Shown here: one piece after another, positions 24,295 to 32,099 of the stretch
Position numbering within the stretch: the stretch's first letter is position 1
How the letters are laid out: the number at the start of each line of letters is the position of its first letter
Assembly (NCBI GenBank): GCA_020847975.1
Contig: JADLBD010000192.1
Coordinates: 1-41,729 of the forward strand
Source of the DNA: Bryobacterales bacterium
GTDB lineage: Bacteria > Acidobacteriota > Terriglobia > Bryobacterales > Bryobacteraceae
Direction of reading: 5' to 3'
DNA: 41,729 nucleotides
The notes under the pieces: model-generated
The model's database searches: none
The model's input: the letters and a program-made list of their open reading frames with translations, nothing else
Told to the model about the DNA's origin: nothing
Position numbers and translations under genes: made by a program

Positions 24295-26190
24295 CTATCT
24301 TAGACCCGGCGAGTGGGGGGCGGCTTTGCTGTCATACAGCGCCATACAGAATTCGCCTCTGGTAACGGGGCCGGTTCGCCGGGGTACGTTTGGGAACAGC
24401 TGTTCGAACCCGGGGCGGGGGAGGGCGCCTTCGCCGGCGGAGAGTTTGGCGTCGCGACCGGCAAGGCGCAGCCAGCGGACTGCGGTGGCGCCGTCGAGAG
24501 GGGCATCGGGGCGCGAATCATAGTCCGTGAAGAAGCCCTTCGTTCCGAAATACTGCATGGCGGCGTAGGCGGGGTGGCGGCGGTTGATGTCCTTGAAGTA
24601 GGTGAGCACCTGGCCTTGGGAAACGAGGATCCGCTGCATTGTTTCGACATCGACGTCGCGCGGCTGGCGATTGTTCTGAATGGCGAGATGCGCGGCAACG
24701 CCCGCTGCCTGGCCCATCGCCATCCACGTCGGCTCGAGGCGGATGGTGGAGAAGGCGACATGGGTGGTGGAGGCGGCAACGGGCACGAGGAGGCCATCGA
24801 CTTTTTCCGGCACGAGGATGCGGTAAGGGATCTGGTAGGGCTTGGTGAATTCGTCCAGCATGTAGATGTAGCCTTCGAGGACTTTGTCGTGCCCTGGCTC
24901 GCGTTTGCGCGCGGGGAAGCTGTCGATGGGAAATTCACCGGCGGCAATGGCATCGGGTTGGATGCGGGCGCGCTGCTGTCCTTCGAGCTGAATGACGTCG
25001 TTTTCCGACAGTGTGTAGAGGCCCACAACGCGGCGCGCTTCGCGAATGTAGAGTTGCCAGGGGAAGTTGTGGTTGTCCGTGAACTCGTCTTTGGAGAGGT
25101 GATAGCGGCGGGCAAGGCTGCGCTGGTCCTCGGGAATGGCGCGGTCGTTCTGAAGGAAGTACAGCAGGCCGAGAGTAATGTTGCGGATGTGGGCGGTGAT
25201 CTGCTCGCGCTCCTCCCAGGAGGCTTCGGGGTATCGCTGGCACTCTCCGGCAAACGGAAATCCGAGCGCTTTCGGATACATGTTGACGCCGGTCTTCTGA
25301 TTGGGGATTTCGGCGATGGAGAGCGCGCGGACCACCGTGCCCATGACGGCTTTGAACATGCCGCGGCCTTCTTTGTACTCCTTTGGCGGGTCCATGCGGC
25401 CGGCTTTCCAATCGTCGATGTAGCCGAGGTAGCGGGCGCGGTCATATTCGGGCGGAGGATCGCGGAGGACGGCCTGGTTCGCGGGATTCGTGGTGAGGCA
25501 GAGGCGGAAGGTGTAGGCCGTGATGCGGTCATCGCCTTCGCCTGTGGCGCCGGGGAGAAAACGGCGGGATTCGGGATCCTGATAGACCACGCCGGCATGC
25601 AGTTCTCCGAACTCTTTTCGGCCTTCGCGCCCGAGGCGATAGCGGCAACCGGCGAATGCGGCGAGGTCCCCTTCATAGCTGCCATCGATGAAGATCTTGC
25701 CGCGGAATTCTTCGAACTTGCCCGAGTCGCGATTGAGCGCGCGGAGAGCCACGATGCGTCTGGCATCGCGCATGACTTCCGCGAGCCGGTGGTGTGGGAA
25801 CCATTGGATACGGCTTTCCCTGCGCAGCATCTGCTGGAACGTGTTTTCGGCCACCGAGGGCTCGTAGTAGTAGCCGTCGCGGCTGAGGCGGACGTTCTCC
25901 GAGCCTTCGCCGTATTTCTCCACGTAGTAGGCGCGCACTCTTGTGACAAATTCGCGGAAGAGGCCGCCGATGGCTTCCTTGGTTTCGATGTCGGATTTTC
26001 CCAATCCGCTGGCGGTCATTCCGCCCATGTGGGCGTGGTATTCGAGCAGCGCAACGCTGTGCCCCATCCGAGCGGCGCTGATGGCGGCAGCGATGCCGCC
26101 CGGTGTTGCGCCGTACACCACGACGTCGAAGCTATGTTCCGCGGCTGCCAGTTGCGCGGCGGCCGTCATGAGGAGGAGGAATTTCGTCAT
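24295..26190 (-). CDS. Exported FAD-dependent oxidoreductase (FAD_oxidored family)
   Basis: A 631-residue protein with a Sec signal peptide (MTKFLLLMTAAAQLAAAEH) then an FAD-binding Rossmann motif (VVVYGATPGGIAAAISAARMGH) and the family block MGGMTASGLGKSD. Further typical stretches are KIFIDGSYEGDLAAFAGCRYRLGREG and, near the C-terminus, AASTTHVAFSTIRLEPTWMAMGQAAG. These proteins, often annotated xanthan-lyase-like, are frequent in polysaccharide-degrading bacteria; the substrate is not known. The ATG overlaps the end of the preceding frame-restored sialidase-like gene by four bases (ATGA), so the two form an operon. Confidence 0.85.
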   Translation of the reverse strand: MTKFLLLMTAAAQLAAAEHSFDVVVYGATPGGIAAAISAARMGHSVALLEYHAHMGGMTASGLGKSDIETKEAIGGLFREFVTRVRAYYVEKYGEGSENVRLSRDGYYYEPSVAENTFQQMLRRESRIQWFPHHRLAEVMRDARRIVALRALNRDSGKFEEFRGKIFIDGSYEGDLAAFAGCRYRLGREGRKEFGELHAGVVYQDPESRRFLPGATGEGDDRITAYTFRLCLTTNPANQAVLRDPPPEYDRARYLGYIDDWKAGRMDPPKEYKEGRGMFKAVMGTVVRALSIAEIPNQKTGVNMYPKALGFPFAGECQRYPEASWEEREQITAHIRNITLGLLYFLQNDRAIPEDQRSLARRYHLSKDEFTDNHNFPWQLYIREARRVVGLYTLSENDVIQLEGQQRARIQPDAIAAGEFPIDSFPARKREPGHDKVLEGYIYMLDEFTKPYQIPYRILVPEKVDGLLVPVAASTTHVAFSTIRLEPTWMAMGQAAGVAAHLAIQNNRQPRDVDVETMQRILVSQGQVLTYFKDINRRHPAYAAMQYFGTKGFFTDYDSRPDAPLDGATAVRWLRLAGRDAKLSAGEGALPRPGFEQLFPNVPRRTGPVTRGEFCMALYDSKAAPHSPGLR

Positions 26191-27456
26191 CTAAGGTCCA
26201 GGTCAGCGAGGCGGATTTCCGTGATTTGAATGTCTTCTTTGTTGGTGGAGTAGATGACCCACAGCGAACCATTGTGTTCCATGGCGTGTGGATACTGGAG
26301 ACTCCCGGCGGCTGTTGCGGCCGAAACGCGGCTGCGGAGCGCCTTTGCGGACCGCTACCGTGCGGTGGAAGGTCCATCCGTCGCGGCTGAACGAGATCGC
26401 CAGCGGATCGCGGCGTTCGGCGTTGGGATTGTTGATGAGATAGAACCATCCCGTGGAGGTGCGGCCGGTGAAGTTCTTGCTGGTGGCGTCGGGGTAGTTG
26501 GTATGGACGGGAAGCGACCATGTCTGCCCCGCGTCGCGGGAGTAGGAATGGATGAGCTTGTGAGAGCGGAGGTTGTCGCGAATGATCATGTGCGCGACGT
26601 GATCAGGACCTTCGAACCAACTGGGCTCATCGAGATGATCGAAGGGCGGCGGCATGGTCATGCGGGTGTAGGTCCATTGGGTGGGAGCGGAGGGATCGGC
26701 AGTAGCGGTAAAGAGGTCCATGTTGCGGTCGCGGCAGGCCATGAACAGGCGGTCTCCGAGGCGTTCCGGCGGAAAGTTGTTCATACAGTTTTCGGCGTAA
26801 GGGCCGAGCGGTTCCCATTCTTTGCCTGACCATTGGTAGCGCATGAGTGCGAGATCCTTCCAGACCACGTCCTTGCCGCGCTTGCCGTAATCCGCGCTGG
26901 AGACGAGGGCGCCTAGCGCGTAGAGCTTGCCGCGGTCAGCGAACAATCCACGAGTGATCCAGCGTTTGGGGCCTTGGGGGCCATCGGGATCGCGGGCGAG
27001 GATGCGGGGCTCGCTCCAGGCGTGGCCATCCTCGCTGGTGGCAAAGAGGATGTGCTGATCGGGATCTTCTTCATGGATTTTGCTGGACGACCAGGCGGCG
27101 ATGAAGAGACCGCCGTGCCAAGCGATGTAGGAGTGGAGGTTGAACTGCGATTCGTTTTCGCGGCCCTGAAAGACAGTGCTGGTGCGGCTCCTGGCGAGGG
27201 GGATATCCATGGGCGCCGCCACGGTTTGCGGATTGGCCAATAGATGAGCAGGGTCCTTGGGAAAATCCGAGATACGGAAGTCAGAGACCTCAATATCCTC
27301 TTTCTGCCGGTTTTCCTGCGCGCGTGAAGAGGACGCCGCCATGAGGAGGGCCGCCATGCAGGGCAGCGCGGCTTTCCAACCGGCGCGCAGGGCGGAGGAG
27401 AGGCGCGCAGCCAGAGCAGCGTTTTTCGGGAGGGCGGCGAGGTTGGTGGTTTCCAT
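26187..27456 (-). pseudogene. Sialidase-like (BNR) beta-propeller protein, frameshifted near its 3' end
   Basis: An exported protein of about 420 residues with an N-terminal hydrophobic signal (about residues 25-47, ending SSSRAQ) and repeated blades such as FATSEDGHAWSEPRIL, YSRDAGQTWSLPV and SFSRDGWTFHRT (Asp-box-like SxDxGxTW). It matches exo-alpha-sialidase/glycosyl hydrolase propellers. In the annotated frame the protein ends oddly (RESPVSTRHGT... to 26203). In the next frame the same stretch reads GSLQYPHAMEHNGSLWVIYS then TNKEDIQITEI and ends at 26187, which is what the family shows. A shift of one base in the run near 26303-26320 therefore breaks the gene, or is a sequencing error. 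The restored stop makes an ATGA overlap with the oxidoreductase gene, supporting the restored frame. The start may be at 27456 or at an internal Met. Confidence 0.75.
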
Positions 27457-27560
27457 CGGGTCTGTTTGATGATCGTATCAGGCGGTGGCGAAGGAGACCG
27501 TAAGCGACGGGGATCGCGCCGGCCATTTATCATGGGTAGCAGATTCTTGAAGGCCCTGAC

Positions 27561-28112
27561 ATGAACAAGAAAATACTCATCGTGACGGGAGACGCGGGCG
27601 AGGGCTACGAAGCCTGGTACGCCTATCATCGCTTTCAGGAGGCGGGGCACACACCGGTGGTAGCGGCGCCTTCGAAGCGCCGGCTCCATCTGGTGATGCA
27701 CGATTTCGAACCGGGCTGGGATACGTATGTGGAACGGCCGGGATACACGATGGAGGCGGATATCGCCATTGACAACGTGCGCGCCGGCGACTATGACGCC
27801 ATGCTGATTGTTGGCGGGCGCGCCCCCGAGTATCTCCGCCACAACGAGCGCCTCATCACGCTGGTGCGGGAGTTCCACGCCGCGGGAAAGTGGCTGTTCG
27901 CCATCTGTCACGGGATCCAGGTGCTGGTGGCCGCGGGCGTGGTGAAAGGCCGCTGCGTCACCTGCTACGAGCATGTGCGCCATGAGGTGCAGATGGCAGG
28001 CGGCACGTGGGACCACAGGCAGGCGGTGAGAGACGGGAAGATCGTAACGGCGCAGACGTGGCAATCGCATCCGGAGTTTTACCGGGAGGTGTTTGGGTGC
28101 TTGGGGGGCTAG
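27561..28112 (+). CDS. DJ-1/PfpI-family protein
   Basis: A 183-residue class I glutamine-amidotransferase-like protein. The nucleophile Cys116 is in FAICHGIQ, and the Glu near the N-terminus (DAGEGYEAWY) and GGRAPEYLR complete the PfpI/DJ-1 signature. Members include proteases, deglycases and chaperones; which applies here is unknown. The ATG has an AAGG site seven bases upstream and a TATCAT at 27528-27533. It is divergent from the sialidase-like gene (104-base gap). Its stop codon (28110-28112) overlaps, on the opposite strand, the ancestral stop of the degraded effector gene. Confidence 0.87.
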   Translation: MNKKILIVTGDAGEGYEAWYAYHRFQEAGHTPVVAAPSKRRLHLVMHDFEPGWDTYVERPGYTMEADIAIDNVRAGDYDAMLIVGGRAPEYLRHNERLITLVREFHAAGKWLFAICHGIQVLVAAGVVKGRCVTCYEHVRHEVQMAGGTWDHRQAVRDGKIVTAQTWQSHPEFYREVFGCLGG

Positions 28113-28478
28113 TCAAGCCTTCTGAGTTCGGGAATCGCGCGTTGCAATGATGGAACGCAGTGGCTGGGGAAAACGGTGTTGGGACGGCTCCAATGGAAGA
28201 GAGTCACCGCCGCGCCGGGGATCTTCTCATCGATTTGAGGTTCGCGGCTGTAGTCTGTTTACGAGAGCAGTGATTGCCTTGGTGGACCTCTGCCGGTATG
28301 CAGCAACTGCCTTGGCATATCGTTCTCGCACCCACTGTTCTCCGCAACCTCTGCCGGAAGGGAGAGGCTCGAAGTAGATTTCGTGAGGCCGGACGTTGAG
28401 CCGTTGGAGATAGCGGTAGGCGAACCGCTGATGCCTGTGATCCTCAGCGAGGATGACGACCCGGGAAGGCTTAGCCAT
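28109..28478 (-). pseudogene. Remnant of a small TOPRIM-like effector gene, internal out-of-frame deletion
   Basis: Translation from the ATG at 28478 gives 83 residues. The first 73 (MAKPSRVVILAEDHRHQRFA..., PLPSGRGCGEQWVRERYAKA..., TALV) look like the start of a small protein often encoded next to ABC-type ATPases; the rest (NRLQPRTSNR) is out-of-frame junk to a stop at 28227. The C-terminus survives in another frame at 28109-28258: TDYSREPQIDEKIPGAAV, TLFHWSRPN, CVPSLQRAIPELRRLD, ending exactly at the PfpI stop. The two pieces abut near 28259-28261, so a middle segment is missing. I estimate about 70 residues, including the acidic strand expected after TALV. The ATG overlaps the ATPase stop by 8 bases. 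TOPRIM-like function is inferred from the AED motif after strand 1 and the ATPase partner. Confidence 0.65.
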
Positions 28479-29577
28479 TCTGCCAACCGCGGGCAATCAA
28501 CTCAGCCGGAGTGAGGCTGCTTTCCGGTTCCCCGCGAAACTCCTTGACTCGAACGGGTCCGAGCGCTTCACGCACAAATTGAACACCATAGTCCGGCGCC
28601 CACTGATTGATCAGTTCAGGATGGTGGGAAATCAGGATAACCTGGCCACGGTTAGCCTCAACCGCCTCAGTCGCCGCCATCAGCCAAGGCTGGATCTCGC
28701 CGAGCGAGATGAAATTTTCGGGTTCATCGACGATGACCGTACCTCCCGTCGCGACGACAAAGTGAAGGATTGTGTAGAGGCAGACCAAACATCGTTGTCC
28801 GTCAGATAACTCGGTGAAGACGAACTTGGCTCCGGGGTGAGTTCCGCTGGAGAACTCTGCAAGGAGCAGCCGTGCATTCTCGCCAATTGTTTCGAGCGTC
28901 AAGAAGTCAAACCCGTCGATAGACTCCCTCAGTCCATCAAGAAACAAGGCGTTCTCTTTTGGATACGCTTGCACCAGATGCCGGTACCACCCGGGAAAAT
29001 TGGAGAGGTTGACTGTCGGGGCAAGTTCTTCTTTCTCCGCGGTGACGCTCATCGCGAACGGGTTGATTCGAAAGCAGAAGAGCGTCCCAAGCCACCCACG
29101 GAAACGGGTCAGCTTCTGGTTATCCTTGCGCGGCATAATCGTGGAGAGCGCCGACCGGTGCCAATCGAACGGATAGGTCACCTTGTGTTCGAAGCGGTCG
29201 TTGTATAAGTGAACCTCGCCTTCCAGGAACTCGAAAACAGGCTTTTCGTCGAGGCGAACCGTTTCCGAGACGACGCGCGGGCGCACTGGTTCCCCCCAGG
29301 GATCCACAACGAGACGGTAAACATATCTACCTTGGTCCAGGTTCGCTTCTATTTCAAACGTGAGCCGCGGTTGATTCAGTCAGCGGGTCCGCTGCCCAAG
29401 GTGAAACACGTCGTCCGCTCTGTCGCCGCGCGCCACAAACTGCCGGAGAGCCAGGATCGCATCCATCAGCGAGGACTTACCCGATCCGTTATCGCCCAGG
29501 ATCAGTTGCTTCCGTGCCGGCCGGTACTCAAAGTTGACAAAGCAACGGAAATTGTCGAGATAGATGCGGGTCAACAT
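28471..29577 (-). pseudogene. ABC-type (AAA_21/SMC-like) ATPase interrupted by an in-frame TGA
   Basis: A 368-codon frame with one internal TGA (codon 66, 29380-29382). Codons 1-65 give MLTRIYLDNFRCF and Walker A GDNGSGKSS (28-36). After the stop the frame continues unbroken: LNQPRLTFEIEANLDQGRYV, the ABC signature LSDGQR (257-262), Walker B VIVDEPEN (281-288), and H-loop SHHPE (317-321), ending GWQNG. The sense of the sequence around the stop (GQRTR-stop-LNQP) suggests a Trp codon (TGG to TGA). A GTG at codon 91 could restart translation without Walker A. Such ATPases are sensors in several anti-phage pairs (for example OLD and PARIS-like systems), but this family's role is not established. 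The stop at 28471 overlaps the effector start, so the pair is coupled. Confidence 0.78.
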
Positions 29578-29597
29578 CTCGACTCAATTCTACAGCG

Positions 29598-30452
29598 TTA
29601 CGCCGTCCACAAATCGTACTGCAATTTGTCAAAGCACAGCGTTGTCGTGGCTGGGAAGTGCTTCCACCCGGCGAGTTCGCCGCAGCCGTGGTACATCATC
29701 TCGATGTCGATGGCGATCCAGGTGTCAGGATAGAGCGTGACTACGTAGCGGGCTTCCACGGGATTGTATTCGCCGGCTTTCTGCGACAGTTCGAGCACGT
29801 TCTTTTCGTAGGGGATCATCATCGTGTTGGCGTCGAACGTGCCGGCCACGAGATTGCCGGCTTCGTTGTTGCCTCCGAGCGCGTGGCCGACGATGTGCAG
29901 CCATTCCCACTTCCGTTCGGCCGCCCACTCCTCGTCGAAAACGGCTTTGGCGTAGTTGAGGGCGCTGTCACCCATGACCGCGTCGCGCGTGGGGCTCTCG
30001 CTTCCTTTGGTGACGGCGCTGTTCCACATGGCGCAGACTTCGATGCGGTCCGTATCGGGGGGCAGGGGGAATCGTTGATCTTTCCTCGGCTTCTTCGGGT
30101 TGGGACGGCGTTCGCGGGAGGGAAGAGGAGCCTGGGCGAAGTAGAGGTAGTTGTGGGCGTAGCCGAGCAGGAGATACTTCCCGAGTCCGCCCTCGTCACG
30201 CCGCTTGACGCCGCCGAGGGCCAGGAGTTTGTCCAGGTTCTGCTCGTAGTAGTAGGCATTCTCGACCGTGGCGGGCTTGTCCAGGGACGGGGAAAGAACG
30301 ATCACGCCGTATTGGCGCCCCAGCCGCTGGGTGCTGAAATCGCTGGAAATCAGAATATTGGAAGGGTCCGGGTTGTCGGCGCGGCCCTTGAGGTTGAAGC
30401 CTTTCGACTTAATTGGCTGGTACCGGGTGACTCTTCCGCTGCGTAAATTCAT
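29598..30452 (-). CDS. Putative nuclease-like protein (GHxLGG...N...E motif), first gene of the ATPase cassette
   Basis: A 284-residue protein not assigned to a named family with certainty. Its C-terminal half has WLHIVGHALGGNNEAGNLVA then GTFDANTMMIPYEKNV, i.e. His186, His190, GG, Asn200, Asn209 and Glu216. This order (GH-x-LGG, NLV, N, M, E) resembles DNA/RNA non-specific endonucleases and related toxin domains, where H and N serve catalysis and metal binding. The N-terminal half (to about 150) has no visible motif or membrane segment. The ATG has GGGAGAG upstream. It lies 20 bases before the ATPase gene on the same strand, so the three genes look like one cassette. The nuclease call is inference. 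Confidence 0.6.
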   Translation of the reverse strand: MNLRSGRVTRYQPIKSKGFNLKGRADNPDPSNILISSDFSTQRLGRQYGVIVLSPSLDKPATVENAYYYEQNLDKLLALGGVKRRDEGGLGKYLLLGYAHNYLYFAQAPLPSRERRPNPKKPRKDQRFPLPPDTDRIEVCAMWNSAVTKGSESPTRDAVMGDSALNYAKAVFDEEWAAERKWEWLHIVGHALGGNNEAGNLVAGTFDANTMMIPYEKNVLELSQKAGEYNPVEARYVVTLYPDTWIAIDIEMMYHGCGELAGWKHFPATTTLCFDKLQYDLWTA

Positions 30453-30557
30453 TGTTGGGAACTCTCCCTATTCTTTTGATCGATATGTAGAATCAGAGCG
30501 ATGCGCAGGCGCGGAAGGGCGCCGGAACAGCAGCAAAGCCCTGACTGCCGAGATTTG

Positions 30558-30563
30558 ATTATA
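30558..30563 (-). promoter_or_regulatory. Putative -10 box upstream of the nuclease/ATPase cassette
   Basis: A perfect minus-strand TATAAT in an AT-rich patch of the 140-base gap between gatB and the nuclease-like gene, about 105 bases before that gene's ATG. No clear -35 is seen. The patch is markedly AT-rich for this genome. Confidence 0.3.
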
Positions 30564-30592
30564 TACGGAATAGTGAGGAATTGATATGAAAA

Positions 30593-32071
30593 TCAGGTGA
30601 GCTTTTTCCGCAGCATTTCATTCACCGCGCCCGGGTTCGCCTGCCCCCGCGTGGCCTTCATGATCTGCCCCACCAGGAACCCGGCGACGGCGGTCTTTCC
30701 GCCCTTGTACTGCTCGACCTGCTTCGGATTCGCCGCGATCACTTCGTCGACAATCTTCTCGAGGGCGCCGGCGTCGCTGATCTGGCGCAAGCCTTCCCGC
30801 TCCATGATGAGGCCCGGAGCTTCCCCGGCGGCAAGCATCTTGGGGAAGATCTCCTTGGCCAGTTTGCCGGACAACTCACCTTTGGCGATGAGAGTCACCA
30901 GTTCGCCGAGCTTTTCCGGGGAGATGGGCGAGTCAGAGATCTCCTTGCCTTCCGCCTTCAGTGCGCCGAGGAGGTCGCCCATCACCCAGTTGGCCGCGGC
31001 CTTGGGATCGGCCGATGCCTTTGCGGCGGCTTCATAGTAATCGGCAAGGGCGCGCGTGGAGGTGAGCACATCGGCATCATATTCGCGGATGCCGTAGGTT
31101 TCCATGAAGCGCTTCTTCCTGGCCGAAGGCAGTTCGGGCATGCGGGAGCGGATCTCACCGAGCCAGCGATCGCTGACGCGCACGGGGACGAGGTCGGGTT
31201 CCGGGAAGTAGCGGTAATCGTGCGCGTGCTCCTTGCTGCGCATGCCCACCGTCTCGCCCGAGTCCGGATTGTACAGCCTCGTTTCCTGGGCCACTTTGCC
31301 GCCGCTTTCGATGACGCCCACCTGGCGCGCAATCTCGTAATCGAGGGCCAGTTTGAGAAAACGGAAGGAGTTGAGGTTCTTCACTTCCGCCTTGACGCCG
31401 AATTTTTCGGCTCCGTGGAGACGCACGGACACGTTCGCATCGCAGCGCAGGTGGCCTTTCTCCATGTCGCAAGTGGAAACGCCGACGAACTGGAGCACCT
31501 GCTTGATCACCGTCAAGTAGGCATAGGCTTCATCGGAACTGCGCATGTCGGGCTCGCTCACGATCTCGATGAGGGGGGTACCGGAGCGGTTGAGGTCGAC
31601 GTATGTGTAGCGGTCCGAATCACGGAATCCTTCATGCGAACTCTTGCCGGCGTCGTCCTCGATGTGGACGCGAGTAATGCCGATTCTCTTCGACTCCCCG
31701 TTCACTTCGATTTCGAGGCTGCCGTGCTCGGCCAGCGGTTGGTCGTACTGAGAGATCTGGTAGCCTTTCGGCAGGTCCGGATAGAAGTAGTTTTTCCGCG
31801 CCAGCCTCGAGAACGGGTTGATGCGGCAATTGAGGGCCAGCCCGGCTTCAATCGCCATCTCCACCACGGCTTTGCTCAAGACGGGAAGCGCTCCGGGCAA
31901 CCCCAGGCAGACGGGACAAACGTTCGTGTTCGGCGGCGCGCCGAAGCCGGCGGGGCAGCCGCAGAAGATCTTCGTGTTCGTCGCCAACTGTACGTGGACT
32001 TCCAGTCCGATCACCGGCTCATACTTCGCAATCGTTTCCGGAGTGGGGAGAGCTAGGGTTCCAGAGGCCAT
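30593..32071 (-). CDS. gatB: Aspartyl/glutamyl-tRNA(Asn/Gln) amidotransferase subunit B
   Basis: A 492-residue GatB. The N-terminal kinase-like domain has EPVIGLEVHVQL, FCGCP...CPVCLGLPGALPVL (zinc Cys pairs CxC and CxxC), RKNYFYPDLPKGYQISQYDQPL and HIEDDAGKS; the C-terminal YqeY-like tail runs to GAVNEMLRKKLT. GatB phosphorylates and transamidates Glu-tRNA-Gln and Asp-tRNA-Asn in the cytoplasm together with GatA and GatC, which are not in this window, so the subunits are scattered. There is no ribosome site before the ATG; a TAAAAT ends six bases upstream. It is divergent from a purine permease gene with only 28 bases between starts. Confidence 0.96.
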   Translation of the reverse strand: MASGTLALPTPETIAKYEPVIGLEVHVQLATNTKIFCGCPAGFGAPPNTNVCPVCLGLPGALPVLSKAVVEMAIEAGLALNCRINPFSRLARKNYFYPDLPKGYQISQYDQPLAEHGSLEIEVNGESKRIGITRVHIEDDAGKSSHEGFRDSDRYTYVDLNRSGTPLIEIVSEPDMRSSDEAYAYLTVIKQVLQFVGVSTCDMEKGHLRCDANVSVRLHGAEKFGVKAEVKNLNSFRFLKLALDYEIARQVGVIESGGKVAQETRLYNPDSGETVGMRSKEHAHDYRYFPEPDLVPVRVSDRWLGEIRSRMPELPSARKKRFMETYGIREYDADVLTSTRALADYYEAAAKASADPKAAANWVMGDLLGALKAEGKEISDSPISPEKLGELVTLIAKGELSGKLAKEIFPKMLAAGEAPGLIMEREGLRQISDAGALEKIVDEVIAANPKQVEQYKGGKTAVAGFLVGQIMKATRGQANPGAVNEMLRKKLT

Positions 32072-32077
32072 CGCCTC

Positions 32078-32083
32078 ATTTTA
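32078..32083 (-). promoter_or_regulatory. Putative leaderless -10 box of gatB
   Basis: Minus-strand TAAAAT six bases before the gatB start codon and no Shine-Dalgarno sequence between them. At normal -10 to start-site distance, transcription would begin at or next to the A of the ATG. Confidence 0.4.
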
Positions 32084-32088
32084 GCCGA

Positions 32089-32094
32089 TACTAT
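32089..32094 (+). promoter_or_regulatory. Putative leaderless -10 box of the purine permease gene
   Basis: TACTAT five bases before the ATG at 32100, again with no ribosome site between. It forms a back-to-back pair with the gatB box in a 28-base divergent gap. Confidence 0.35.
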
Positions 32095-32099
32095 CTCTG

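Noticed and set aside
24313..26229. 638-codon open frame on the plus strand
   Set aside because: Antisense to the FAD oxidoreductase gene, with no recognisable domain; same GC-bias effect.
29380..29382. Selenocysteine or programmed readthrough at the ATPase TGA
   Set aside because: No selenocysteine-type stem-loop is evident after the TGA, the family is not known to use selenocysteine, and the partner gene is also broken; a nonsense mutation is simpler.
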